DNA of 64,000 nt from Halobacteriales archaeon QS_4_69_225 (GCA_003020965.1 PXRL01000010.1:232278-296277), one strand, 5' to 3'. Positions 41,642 through 51,779 are shown, counted from the stretch's first letter. Made by a program: numbers and translations. Notes: a model not told the origin generated them from the letters alone.

Positions 41642-42688
41642 TCACTCGATTCCGGTCCACTCGTCCAACACATCGAAGAGGCGTCTCTTGACCGATCTGT
41701 CGATGAGGTCGTCCGCGATATCGTCCGGCGTGTCGATCTCGCCGAGGAGTCCGACCGGAAGTCGACCGCCGGCCATGTCGTGATGGCCGCCAGCACTCCC
41801 GATGTCGCCGAAGGCGTCGTCGAGGAGATGGCCGATGTGAAGACGCGAATTGCTCGTCCGGGCGCTCAGGTGTATCTGGTCGGCAACGATGCCGTACACG
41901 GCAGTCGTACTGATACCTTCCAACTGGAGGAGATAATCCGCCGCCTGCGGAAGGATGGCTCGTTCGGTGATCTGTCCGATAAAGGAAACGAGACACGAGC
42001 CTCTCACCTCCCGGTTGAGAATCGCGTTTCCGATCCCGTCGAGCGTTTCGGGGGTGAACACCGAGTTCGATAACGTGTTGACGAGGTCCTTGTTCGCGGT
42101 GGGACGAAGGGTACACGCTGCGGCGTGCTCGTAGGTCGTCGCTCCCCGGATGAAGTTGAGCGTTTCCCGGTGTATTCCGAACAGTAGCGCCGTGGCGATG
42201 CGTTCGTCGATTTCGACGTCGAGCACCTCGGTGTATCGCGTGAGGAGCGTCGCCGTCGAGCCGACCCGAGTACGGACGTCGGCGTACTCCGCGTCGACGT
42301 CGTCCGAGGGATGATGGTCGATGACGACATCCGGGATGAACCGATTCGACAGAGCTTCGTTCCGGTCGGACACACCGTGATCGACGAACGCGACTACGTC
42401 GTACTCGTCGAGCGAACAGTTCTCGATGGGAGCCGGATCGATGTCGAGCGCATTCACCATCGCGCGATTCTGTTGATGGCTGATTCCACCACCGTATCCG
42501 ATCTCGGTCGTCGAAACGCCGAACGCATCGCCGATGTTCGAGAGCGCGAGCGCACTGGAAAGACAGTCCGGATCGGGATGATCGTGACAGACGACGAGAA
42601 GTGAGTCAGCTCCGGAGAGCAACGTCCCGAACGCCTCGTAGTCAGCTTCCCGATCGTCGAACACGGTCGAAAGCGGTGTTTGGCGCAT
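41642..42688 (-). CDS. DHH/DHHA1 family phosphoesterase (NrnA-like)
   Basis: LLVVCHDHPDPDCLSSALAL, VAFVDHGVSDRN, VVIDHHPSDDV (DHH), GSTATLLTRY, SAGGHHDMAGGRLPVG (GGHxxAAG-like DHHA1). Confidence 0.88.
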   Translation of the reverse strand: MRQTPLSTVFDDREADYEAFGTLLSGADSLLVVCHDHPDPDCLSSALALSNIGDAFGVSTTEIGYGGGISHQQNRAMVNALDIDPAPIENCSLDEYDVVAFVDHGVSDRNEALSNRFIPDVVIDHHPSDDVDAEYADVRTRVGSTATLLTRYTEVLDVEIDERIATALLFGIHRETLNFIRGATTYEHAAACTLRPTANKDLVNTLSNSVFTPETLDGIGNAILNREVRGSCLVSFIGQITERAILPQAADYLLQLEGISTTAVYGIVADQIHLSARTSNSRLHIGHLLDDAFGDIGSAGGHHDMAGGRLPVGLLGEIDTPDDIADDLIDRSVKRRLFDVLDEWTGIE

Positions 42689-43524
42689 ATTACTGTATGC
42701 TGGTGACCTGGAGTCAGTCATGAATCGGAACCTGCTGACGAATGGACGTCGACGCCCCCACGAGGTCCGTTCCGATGCGATCGACGACGCGGTCCGTCGA
42801 CTCCGGTGGCTCCGGGTCTTCTACCACACTGCCACCGAAGACGATCACCTCAGCCGTGACGGTCGACCCTCGTCGAGCCGCCGACGTCATGAGGGGGGCT
42901 CGTAAGGGATGGGAGCCGTTCGTCGGCGCGTCGGTTCCGTTCCACGCTCGGGGAGGCAGGCCGACAGTATCGGACGGGGGCTGTTCCGCCGGTAGTAGTT
43001 ACAACTGTGTGGTGTCCGGTTCCTCGGCTGAACGTACTCGTCGTACGCCTGCGCCGAAACCGGCTTTGGATCGGTCATGGGGCTTGTTTAGTCAGGTCTT
43101 GTGACTCGGGCACGACATCCGACGCTCGGTATCCGATCGGTCCACCAGGTTCCTGCCGTCGCAGGAAACTGGCTCACGACTGGCTTGAACCACACGACGA
43201 GAGACGAGAATAAAACTGTTTCCAAAGCCACGGCATGTCTTTACAAACGTTTTGTTGTAACAACCCGATATCGTCCCCGATGCATTCCCGCCTCTCGCTG
43301 ACGATACCTCCGAGGCGTTTGCCTCGTCGTGCAGACTGTAACTTTCCTACCCTCGTTCGCCTCGTCGCCGGCGTGTCGCGCCGGCCTTCGGCGGGACCTT
43401 CGATCCTGCACGGCTCACGGAGACCACGCTGCACTCCCCGCTCCTGCGGTGCCAGCGAAATTAGAGATGTCTGCGCATCGTGTGAGTGTCGACATCGATC
43501 GACCAGGTGACTCTCGACGGCAGT

Positions 43525-44115
43525 ACCGACCGGACGGTGTGGACTTCGTCCGGTGAGAGCGGACACCCGAACGGATCGTCGACGTCGGTATCCGACCGCA
43601 TTCGACCGTCCTATCACTTTCGGATACAGAACAGCATTTTGGAAAGTTCGGGGTCAGACGGTCGTCACAACTGGGGGTCGAAAAACCGAGTCAGAGCCGA
43701 CCAACGACGCGACGCCGGATTGCATCGTGGCCGATGAGACGGTTCCAGGTGGACGATGAACGCCGCTGGCCACACGTCGCCGTCGATCCTGAGACGGACA
43801 AATTCCTGCACGTACGGCTCTCACCGACGAGAAAACGCGACGCACGGCGTGGTTCACCCGGAAACTTCAACGGATCGTGTCGATCACTCGCGCGACGATT
43901 TCGACCGATGACGCTCGCCATCTTGAGCCGGTGCCGTCGCAACTTAGGCGCCGATTCCAGATGAATTGCCGCGGAAATCGCAATGCTGCCAAACGTGTCT
44001 CCAAAGAGGCAAGACGCCGCATATCTCCGACTTTGAGCATATTCGATCGTGTGCAGTCGACGGCGGCCGGATAGCGGCTGCAAGCCTTCGCCGCTCGGTG
44101 GAATCGCGCGTAGTT
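43525..44115 (+). mobile_element. Relic 2: degenerate near full-length IS6-family (ISH14/15-like) transposase
   Basis: Across frames: VDFVR*ERTPERIVDVGIRPHSTVLSLSDTEQHFGKFGVRRS; DCIVADETVFQVDDERRWPHVAVDPETDKFLHVRL; ARHLEPVPSQLRRRFQMNCRGNRNAAKRVSKEARRRIS; ending CKPSPLGGI/LQAFAARWN-like. Confidence 0.75.
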
Positions 44116-44579
44116 AACGCGATTCAGATTGCAACCGTGACATAGTCGTGTCCTCGAATATCTGCTTCTTCTACGGGGTCACGCCCCGCGGCATCTATCT
44201 CGTACTGTCTTTAATTTTCGATCACGAGTGTTGCTACGGTGTACGTAGTTTTTGGCTCCGCTACGAGTTACGGACGCTTCTGTTGCGAGAATCGACACCG
44301 GGGAACGGTCTCGTGCGATACGGGCGGTACGGTGCGACCGCAGTCGAGCGAGGTCACCCGCGTCCAGGACGCGGACGCGGATGGGACGGCGGGACCGTCG
44401 CACGACGTCATTTTACGATGTTGACTGGTACGGCCCCGTTTCGCAGAACTCGCTGCCGCCCTTCGGTTCCGACGCCCAGATGTCCTCGTCGCGGGCCAGC
44501 AGCGCGACCCGCGACGCCTCGACGCCCCGGAGCACCGGACGTGTCGGCAGGTACTCCCGGCGGCCTCGGCGAAGGCGAC

Positions 44580-44771
44580 GACGCCCTCGAGCCGTCGTTC
44601 GGGGAGCGGGCCGACGGAACGGTCGTCGAACCCCCAGCGGTCTGCGTCGCGATCCGCGAGGACGGCGAGCTGACCGGCCTCTACCCACAGTACGACGACG
44701 TCGAGCGGACCGTCGGCGACCGCGTCCGCGCGCTCTGCGCCGGTAACCGCATCGTCGACGTCCGAAACTGA
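44580..44771 (+). pseudogene. N-terminally truncated paralog of the 44957..45460 gene
   Basis: GTVVEPPAVCVAIREDGELTGLYPQYDDVERTVGDRVRALCAGNRIVDVRN* aligns with GRVLELPAICVTYRTDDGLAGLYPRWRDGDHHSVEDCLEALCGGDRIANVRSD*. Confidence 0.65.
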
Positions 44772-44956
44772 CACACCGGTCCGCCGCGGCCTCCTCTTCG
44801 GTCCGCCGCGGCCGGGAGCGACGGCCACTCTCGCCGGCCGAACCGTCCGACCGTCGGAATCCCTTTCGCTATGGTGTGCGAACATGGTTATACACGTAAT
44901 ACGACTTCTATTCCTTCCACGAAACACTCTTGTATTCGTACGTGTGTCATCGCCAC

Positions 44957-45460
44957 ATGTTACGAGGACTCGACACGACCGACGGCGACCCGGACCGGGT
45001 CGTGGTGCAGGTGGCCGGCAGGGAGGCGCTCGACGGCCGGCTGACGGTGTACCTCCGGGACGGCGTCTCGGCGGTCGTCGGCGAGCGACAGTCGCGTGTC
45101 CGGGAGACGATCGGGCAGCTGGAAAGCGCCGGTGTCGTCGCGGACGTCGAGGTGACGGAGTGGCCCGACCGGGTCCGGACGCCGGCGGACGGCGGCGTCG
45201 AGGCCGACGCCGTCGCGCTGTACGACGAACTCGTCGAGGTGGTCGGCACCGAGCCGCTGCAGCTGTTCTTCGAGACGCGGCCGGCGACCGGCAGCCACGG
45301 TCGCGTCCTGGAGTTGCCGGCCATCTGCGTCACCTACCGGACCGACGACGGGCTGGCGGGGCTGTACCCCCGGTGGCGCGACGGCGACCACCACAGCGTC
45401 GAGGACTGTCTCGAGGCGCTCTGCGGCGGCGACCGCATCGCCAACGTCCGATCGGACTGA
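44957..45460 (+). CDS. Haloarchaeal HTH-associated hypothetical protein
   Basis: MLRGLDTTDGDPDRVVVQVAGREALDGRLTVYLRDGVS...; family pattern recalled only approximately; function unclear. Confidence 0.5.
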   Translation: MLRGLDTTDGDPDRVVVQVAGREALDGRLTVYLRDGVSAVVGERQSRVRETIGQLESAGVVADVEVTEWPDRVRTPADGGVEADAVALYDELVEVVGTEPLQLFFETRPATGSHGRVLELPAICVTYRTDDGLAGLYPRWRDGDHHSVEDCLEALCGGDRIANVRSD

Positions 45461-45489
45461 ACTCGCGTCTCCGCCGGGTCCGTCCAGTC

Positions 45490-45861
45490 TCATTCGGCGG
45501 CCCGCGACCACGAGCAGGTATCCGACGACGTCGAGGAGGCCACCGAGGAACACGCCCGCGTTCGCCGCGTCGAACCGTCGAACAAGCCGTCGGCGAACGC
45601 CAGCCGAACGAGGGTGACCGCGAAGTCGACCACGTGCAACAGCACGGCGACGCCGAGGGGGGGCGCCCGCAACCGCAGGAAACCGACGGTGACCCAGGGC
45701 TTCGTGACGTCGAGAGCGACGAGGCCGACCGCGACGGGGAGGACCGGCGCGGCGATGACGCCGCCGACCGGGCCGGCTAGCCCGCCGACGGCGACCGGCG
45801 GCGCGACGACGACGGTCCCGGACGGCGGTCCGTCGTCTCCTTCGGTGTCCGTCCCTCGCAT
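45490..45861 (-). CDS. Small membrane protein, possible frameshift near 45565
   Basis: [80 protein letters not shown]; a better TM-like continuation ([27 protein letters not shown]) lies in another frame. Confidence 0.4.
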   Translation of the reverse strand: MRGTDTEGDDGPPSGTVVVAPPVAVGGLAGPVGGVIAAPVLPVAVGLVALDVTKPWVTVGFLRLRAPPLGVAVLLHVVDFAVTLVRLAFADGLFDGSTRRTRACSSVASSTSSDTCSWSRAAE

Positions 45862-45998
45862 GCGGGGTCCCCGGCGGAGCCTCGCTCCCGGCGGCATCGC
45901 CCCGGCTCACGGATTCCGGGACGGATGACCCGAAGCTAACTCTTCCCGTGTCCGATCGTTCCGGAAGGCCCTTGGGAGCCGGCCGCCGAACGGGTGGT

Positions 45999-47741
45999 AT
46001 GTTCCTGTCGTTCCGCGAGTCGGTCGCCGACGCGCTCCGGGCGGCCCTGGAGGCCCGGGACCTGCCGACCGACGACCTCGGAATCGAGGAGCCGCCGGCC
46101 GACGTCGATGCGGTGCTGGCCTCCAGCGTCGCCTTCCGGCTGGCCGGCGACCTCGAGACATCGCCGCCGGCGGTCGCCGCCGAGCTGGCCGACGACGTCG
46201 ATCCCGATACCCATCCGCTTGTCGGCCGTGTCGAGCCGAACGGGCCGTACCTGAACTTCTTCCCCGACGAGTCGTACTTCCGGGAGACGCTGGAGGCGGG
46301 GCTCGACGACGACTACGGCCGCCTGCCCGACCGCGACGTCTCCGTCATCGTCGAGCACACCTCCGCGAACCCGACCGGCCCCGTCCACGTCGGCCGGGCG
46401 CGCAACCCCATCATCGGCGACGCCGTCGCCACCCTGCTTTCGTACGCCGGCTACGACGTCGATCGCCACTACTACGTCAACGATGCCGGCCGGCAGATCG
46501 CCGTCTTGACCTGGGCCTACGAGACGTTCGACGAGGCCGACCTCCCGGAGCCGGCACGGGACCGCGCCGAGTACCGCATGGTCCGCTACTACCGGGCGGG
46601 CAACGACTACCTCGAGTCGGCCGACCCCGACGAGCGGGAGGCCGCCGAAGACGAGATTCAAGCCATCCTCCAGGGGCTGGAGGACGGCGACGAGGCGACC
46701 TACGAGCGGGTCGGCGAGGTCGTCGACACCGTCCTCGGCGGGATGCGGGAGTGTCTCGCCCGCCTGCCGGCGGCGTTCGACGAGTTCGTCCGGGAGACGC
46801 GGTTCATGCGCGACGGCTCGACCGACGACGTCGTCGCCCGCCTGCAGGACTTCGAGCGGTCGGTGTACGAGGACGACGCCTGGCAGCTCACCTTCGAGGA
46901 CGTCGACAAGAACCTCGTGTTCCTGCGGGCCGACGGGACGTCGCTGTACACCACGCGGGACCTGGCCCACCACGAGTGGAAGTTCGCGAACTACGACCGC
47001 GCGGTGACGGTGCTGGGCGAGGACCACAAGCTGCAGGCCGACCAGTTGCGGCGCGCCCTCCGGATGCTCGGCAACGACGTCGACGCCCTGGAGAACGTCA
47101 TCTACTCCTACGTCGACCTCCCGAAGGGAAAGATGTCGACCCGCGAGGGGACGGGCGTCCAGCTGGACGACCTGCTGGACGAGGCGGTCGCCCGCGCCCG
47201 CGATGAGGTCGAGTCCCGGCTCGACGACCGGCTGCGGAGCGACGAGCTGGACGCCGACGACGTCGACCGCATCGCCCGCCAGGTCGGCGTCGGCGCCGTC
47301 CGCTACGACATCGTCGCCAAGCAGCCGACCAAGGGCATCACCTTCGAGTGGGAGCGGGCGCTGGACTTCGAGGCCCAGTCGGCGCCGTACGTCCAGTACG
47401 TCCACGCGCGCTGCTGCGGCATCCTGGCGGAGGCCGACGATCTCGAGCCGACGCCGGACCCGGCGCCACTGACGACGGACGTCGAACGGGATCTGCTGCG
47501 GACCGTCGCGCGGCTGCCCGGCGTCGTCGCCGACGCCGCCGACGACCTCGAACCCCACCGGGTGGCGACGTACACCCGGGAGCTCGGCGATCGGTTCAAC
47601 CGCTTCTACCGGGAGTGTCCGGTGCTCGGCGCCGACGACGCGGAGACGGCCGCCGCGCGGCTGGCGCTGGTCGGCGCCGCCCGCCACGCCATGGCCAACG
47701 CCCTGGCGATTCTCGGCGTCGAGGCCCCCGACTCGATGTAG
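45999..47741 (+). CDS. argS: Arginyl-tRNA synthetase
   Basis: [57 protein letters not shown]-terminal DALR region. Confidence 0.96.
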   Translation: MFLSFRESVADALRAALEARDLPTDDLGIEEPPADVDAVLASSVAFRLAGDLETSPPAVAAELADDVDPDTHPLVGRVEPNGPYLNFFPDESYFRETLEAGLDDDYGRLPDRDVSVIVEHTSANPTGPVHVGRARNPIIGDAVATLLSYAGYDVDRHYYVNDAGRQIAVLTWAYETFDEADLPEPARDRAEYRMVRYYRAGNDYLESADPDEREAAEDEIQAILQGLEDGDEATYERVGEVVDTVLGGMRECLARLPAAFDEFVRETRFMRDGSTDDVVARLQDFERSVYEDDAWQLTFEDVDKNLVFLRADGTSLYTTRDLAHHEWKFANYDRAVTVLGEDHKLQADQLRRALRMLGNDVDALENVIYSYVDLPKGKMSTREGTGVQLDDLLDEAVARARDEVESRLDDRLRSDELDADDVDRIARQVGVGAVRYDIVAKQPTKGITFEWERALDFEAQSAPYVQYVHARCCGILAEADDLEPTPDPAPLTTDVERDLLRTVARLPGVVADAADDLEPHRVATYTRELGDRFNRFYRECPVLGADDAETAAARLALVGAARHAMANALAILGVEAPDSM

Positions 47742-47831
47742 TCACCCGAGAACGAACGGAATCGTCGAGCCGAGCATCAGCGCCACGAACAGCCAGAAGA
47801 CGAACACGATGACGAGCAGGTTTCGATCCAC
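47742..47831 (-). CDS. 29-aa single-TM microprotein A (GTG start)
   Basis: V/M-DRNLLVIVFVFWLFVALMLGSTIPFVLG*; tail-to-tail with argS; not in the ORF track. Confidence 0.6.
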   Translation of the reverse strand: MDRNLLVIVFVFWLFVALMLGSTIPFVLG

Positions 47832-48028
47832 ATCACGCCGTTGCGGTTCCGTCCCCCTGGGGGTCGTCGCTATATCTACGGGTGGCGTCGGAGCGGATGT
47901 CTATCAGTATAGGTAAGGTCGTACTGTCGGCCGTAACCGCACGAGGACAGGGCGTACGAAAGCCGCCGACTCCGGACCGACACGCCTGGTTTTTCGAAAC
48001 GGTCCGCGCGAAGGGACGGCCGGCAGTA

Positions 48029-48118
48029 TCAGGCGAGAAAGAGGGGGACGGTGGAACCGAGGAGGACGGTCGCCGCCAGCAGGAACCCGTAGATGATGAG
48101 CAGCGAGCGGCCGAGCAT
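48029..48118 (-). CDS. 29-aa single-TM microprotein B, paralog-like to microprotein A
   Basis: MLGRSLLIIYGFLLAATVLLGSTVPLFLA*; same length and shared LGST(I/V)P motif. Confidence 0.6.
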   Translation of the reverse strand: MLGRSLLIIYGFLLAATVLLGSTVPLFLA

Positions 48119-48180
48119 ACTTTCAGGTTTCGGCCGAGGGGATAAAAATCGGCGTTCGGTTTCGGGACTCGAAATCCGCG

Positions 48181-48321
48181 CTACGCGGGCGTCGCGACGG
48201 CCGGCAGGATGTCGCCGCCGACCGCCAGCACCGCCGCGGCCCCGAGGCCGAGCGACAGCAGCAGGAAGATGACGATCCAGGAGAGTCTGACGGAGCTTTC
48301 GTCCGGCTCTGAGGCGCCCAT
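48181..48321 (-). CDS. 46-aa single-TM small protein
   Basis: MGASEPDESSVRLSWIVIFLLLSLGLGAAAVLAVGGDILPAVATPA*. Confidence 0.5.
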   Translation of the reverse strand: MGASEPDESSVRLSWIVIFLLLSLGLGAAAVLAVGGDILPAVATPA

Positions 48322-48421
48322 GGAGGCGGCTACGGTCGACGCCGGGAAAACGCCTTTCGGTTCGCCCGCCGTCCGCCGCCCAAAGGACGGAGTTTTACCC
48401 TCCGGGCGCCAACGACCGACA

Positions 48422-49663
48422 ATGAGCGACGACGACGGGGAGCCGTCCGACAAACAGAAGTACGAGTTCACGAAGGTACTCGAGGAGCTGGACGACTACT
48501 CGGGCTCCGGAACCCAGCTCGTCTCCATCTACATCCCCGAAGAGCGACTGATAAGCGACGTGGTCGCCCACGTCACCCAGGAGCACAGCGAGGCCTCCAA
48601 CATCAAGTCCAAGCAGACCCGCACCGCCGTCCAGGACGCCCTGACGAGCATCAAGGACCGCCTGAAGTACTACGACGTCCACCCGCCGGAAAACGGCATG
48701 GTGGTCTTCTCCGGCGCCGTCGACTCGGGCGGCGGCCAGACCGAGATGGTCACCGAGGTACTCGAGTCGCCGCCCGAGCCGATCCAGTCGTTCCGGTACC
48801 ACTGCGATTCGCACTTCCTGACGGAGCCGCTGGCGGAGATGATGGGCGACAAGGGGCTGTACGGCCTCGTCGTCCTGGACCGCCGGGAGGCCAACGTCGG
48901 CTGGCTGAAGGGCAAGCGCGTCGAGCCGGTCAAGTCCGCTTCCTCGCTCGTGCCGGGCAAACAACGGAAGGGCGGTCAGTCCGCCCAGCGGTTCGCCCGG
49001 CTCCGGCTGGAGGCCATCGACAACTTCTACCAGGAGGTCGCCGGCATGGCCAACGACCTCTTCGTCGCCGAGCGCCACGGACTGGACGGCATTTTGATCG
49101 GCGGCCCCTCCCCGACAAAGGACGAGTTCCTCGACGGCGACTACCTCCACCACGAGCTACAGGACTCCGTGCTGGGGAAGTTCGACGTCTCCTACACCGA
49201 CGAGTCGGGGCTATACGACCTCGTCGACGCCGCCGAGGACGTTCTCGCCGAAACGGAGGTGATGAAGGACAAATCGCAGATGAACGAGTTCTTCGAGCAG
49301 CTCCACGACGGCGGGAAGGCAACCTACGGCTTCGACGCGACCCGCCAGAACCTCGAGATGGGGTCGGTCGACCGGCTGCTCATCAGCGAGGACCTCCGGA
49401 AGGACGTCGTCACCTACGACTGCGACGGCCGCACCGAGTACGAACTCGTCGACAGCCGTACGGACACCCCCGCCTACGCCTGTGACGACGGCAGCGAGGC
49501 CGAGATCGTCGACCGGGAGGACGCCATCGACCACCTGATGGAGCTGGCCGACCAGCGCGGCACCGAGGCGAAGTTCATCTCGACGGACTTCGAGAAGGGC
49601 GAACAGCTGCTGTCGGCCTTCGGCGGTATCGCCGGCATCCTGCGGTACTCGACGGGCGTCTGA
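48422..49663 (+). CDS. prf1: Peptide chain release factor aRF1
   Basis: EASNIKSKQTR (NIKS) and KQRKGGQSAQRFARLRLEA (GGQ). Confidence 0.95.
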   Translation: MSDDDGEPSDKQKYEFTKVLEELDDYSGSGTQLVSIYIPEERLISDVVAHVTQEHSEASNIKSKQTRTAVQDALTSIKDRLKYYDVHPPENGMVVFSGAVDSGGGQTEMVTEVLESPPEPIQSFRYHCDSHFLTEPLAEMMGDKGLYGLVVLDRREANVGWLKGKRVEPVKSASSLVPGKQRKGGQSAQRFARLRLEAIDNFYQEVAGMANDLFVAERHGLDGILIGGPSPTKDEFLDGDYLHHELQDSVLGKFDVSYTDESGLYDLVDAAEDVLAETEVMKDKSQMNEFFEQLHDGGKATYGFDATRQNLEMGSVDRLLISEDLRKDVVTYDCDGRTEYELVDSRTDTPAYACDDGSEAEIVDREDAIDHLMELADQRGTEAKFISTDFEKGEQLLSAFGGIAGILRYSTGV

Positions 49664-49723
49664 GCCGCCTGCGGTACTCGACGGACCCCGAGCCGCCCAC
49701 AGCAACCGTCGTTCTCGGTCCGG

Positions 49724-50113
49724 TCAGTCCAGCAGCTGTTCGAGCTGGAAGCGCCGCCGGTCGAGGTCGAAGGCCGGGTCGACGCCGCCCTGGGCGTGCA
49801 GCCGGTCCAACACGAGCAGCGGGTCGGCGCCGGCCCGTTCGGCGGCGCCGAGCAGTTCCTCCAGCGCCGAGCGGTGCAGCGCCAGCGAGTCGAGCAGTCC
49901 AACCGCGAGCGCCAGCGGGGGCGCCGCCTCGCCGGTCGGGAAGGCGTCGCTGATACGGTCGAACCGCGGGTCGGCGGGCGCCGATTCCGCGCTCGCCAGC
50001 GCGAGACAGGACGGACACAGCGCCGCCGCGGCCGACGACCCCGGGGCGTGCTCGCGGTACGCCGGCGGGACGTCGAAGGCGACCATCGACGCGCCGCAGT
50101 CGGGACACTCCAT
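49724..50113 (-). CDS. DUF6276-like zinc-ribbon-start protein
   Basis: MECPDCGASMVAFDVP...LCPSCL; 129 aa. Confidence 0.65.
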   Translation of the reverse strand: MECPDCGASMVAFDVPPAYREHAPGSSAAAALCPSCLALASAESAPADPRFDRISDAFPTGEAAPPLALAVGLLDSLALHRSALEELLGAAERAGADPLLVLDRLHAQGGVDPAFDLDRRRFQLEQLLD

Positions 50114-50152
50114 GCGGTGGCCTGGAGCGCCCGGTGCAAAACCGGCGTGGTT

Positions 50153-51550
50153 CTACTCGCTGGCCAGGTCGGCGTCGGCGTCCTCGGCCAGCGCGTCCAT
50201 CTCGGCCCGGAAGGCGTCGGCGAACTCCGTCGGGTCGTCGAGCAGGTTCGCGTCGGCCGCGATGCCGAGTCGGACGTCGCCGTCGTAGCTGAAGATGCTG
50301 ATCCCGAGCCCCTGGTCGACGGCCTGCGGCACCCAGAACATGATGTCGGTGATCTCCCGGCCGGCGAACTCGACCGGCGCGGTCGGTCCCGGGACGTTCG
50401 TCACGACGCCCGTCGCGCGGTTCTCGAACCGCCGGAGCAGCCACTCCAGAACGGCGTCCGGCGACCGGCCGCCGGCCGTCAGTGCCAGGTACATCAGGAA
50501 CGCCTCGACGCCGGCCCGCTCGGCGCTCATGTGGTCGCTGACGGCCCGAATCCGGTCGCCGAGTGCCGGCTCGCCGACCGGCAGCGGGACGAACGCCAGC
50601 CCGAAGTGGTTGCCGAGCGAGCCGTCGCGTGCGGCCATCGGCCGGAGGTTGACCGGCACCGTCACCCGGAGCCGGTCGGGGACGGTCTCGTCGCGGCCGG
50701 CGAGCACCCGGCGGAACGCCCCCGCCAGCGCCCCCAGCAGCACGTCGTTGACCGTCGCGTCGTGGGCGCGACCGACAGTCTTCACCGTCTCGAGGCCGAC
50801 CGGCTCGGTCCAGCCGGCCCGCTTCGCGGCGCCGAGTTCGCCCCGCAGCGACGTCGCCGGCTCGTCGGCCTGCGTCAGCAGGTCCCAGCCGGTCCGCAGC
50901 GCCGTCGCCGCGAGGCCGACGTTTAAGCCGCCGCCCAGCGACAGCCCGCTGTCGTCCGTCTCCGGGTCGGCGTCGCCGCCGTCGGTCGTCGCCGCTTCGC
51001 CGCCGTCCGCCCGGCTCTCGCGGAACTCGCCGGCCCCCGGCGGCTCCGGGACGATCCCCATCGGCAGCTCCATCGCCTCGGGGTCGTCGACCAGCCCCAG
51101 CATGACGTACAGCAGCGCGAAGCCGTCGCCGATGCTGTGGTTGATACGGAAGGCGACGGCGCTTTCGTCGTCCGCGCCGGCGCCCTCGACGAGGTACGCC
51201 TCCCACAGCGGCCGGCGCTCGTCCAGCGGGCGGCTCATCAGCCCGCCGACGAACCGCTGCAGCGCCGCGGTGTCGGCCGGCGCCGGCAACGCGACGTGCT
51301 GGACGTGGGTCTCGACGTCGAACGGCTCGGCGGGCTCCCAGTACGGCCGCCGGAGCGTCCGCCCGCGGCCGCCGACGCGCTGGCGGAACCGGTCGAACCG
51401 GCAGAGCCGCGCCTCGAGGCGGTCGCACAGCTCGTCGTAACCGATGGTCCCGTCGAGCCACAGCACGCCCGTGATGGTCGTCAGGTTCTCCGGCGTGCCG
51501 ATGCGCCGCCAGGCGTCGTCCGTCCCGGACACCGGCTCGCGGTCGGTCAT
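50153..51550 (-). CDS. Wax ester synthase/diacylglycerol acyltransferase (WS/DGAT)-family protein
   Basis: RPLWEAYLVEG, FRINHSIGDGFAL (HHxxxDG-like), NDVLLGALAGAFRR, VTVPVNLRP, GNHFGLAFVPLPVGE, VTNVPGP. Confidence 0.85.
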   Translation of the reverse strand: MTDREPVSGTDDAWRRIGTPENLTTITGVLWLDGTIGYDELCDRLEARLCRFDRFRQRVGGRGRTLRRPYWEPAEPFDVETHVQHVALPAPADTAALQRFVGGLMSRPLDERRPLWEAYLVEGAGADDESAVAFRINHSIGDGFALLYVMLGLVDDPEAMELPMGIVPEPPGAGEFRESRADGGEAATTDGGDADPETDDSGLSLGGGLNVGLAATALRTGWDLLTQADEPATSLRGELGAAKRAGWTEPVGLETVKTVGRAHDATVNDVLLGALAGAFRRVLAGRDETVPDRLRVTVPVNLRPMAARDGSLGNHFGLAFVPLPVGEPALGDRIRAVSDHMSAERAGVEAFLMYLALTAGGRSPDAVLEWLLRRFENRATGVVTNVPGPTAPVEFAGREITDIMFWVPQAVDQGLGISIFSYDGDVRLGIAADANLLDDPTEFADAFRAEMDALAEDADADLASE

Positions 51551-51779
51551 CGGCGCCTCCCCGCGGACCGTCCGCGCCCGCCGCTCGGTCGTCCGTCCGG
51601 CCCGTCGTCCGGTGTCGTCCCGCCGTCGGACCGCGAGCCAGCCGGCGCCATCTCTGCCGGCGCTTCGAGCAGACGGGTCATGAAGCTACTGTCGCGCCGC
51701 GCGACGACCGCGGGTCGAGAGGCGATTCCTGCGTTACCCTGCAAGCAAAATTTATTATCGATGCGGCGATACGTGCGGT

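Noticed and set aside
42714-42890. 58-aa minus-strand ORF MTSAARRGSTVTAEVIVFGGSVVEDPEPPESTDRVVDRIGTDLVGASTSIRQQVPIHD
   Set aside because: Looks protein-like but no family recognized and too short to support; could be a gene fragment.
43174-43617. 147-aa minus-strand ORF (…QERGVQRGLREPCRIEGPAEGRRD…) considered as an IS200/IS605-type or other IS relic
   Set aside because: No recognizable catalytic motif; may be degenerate mobile DNA next to relic 2 but not supportable by reading alone.
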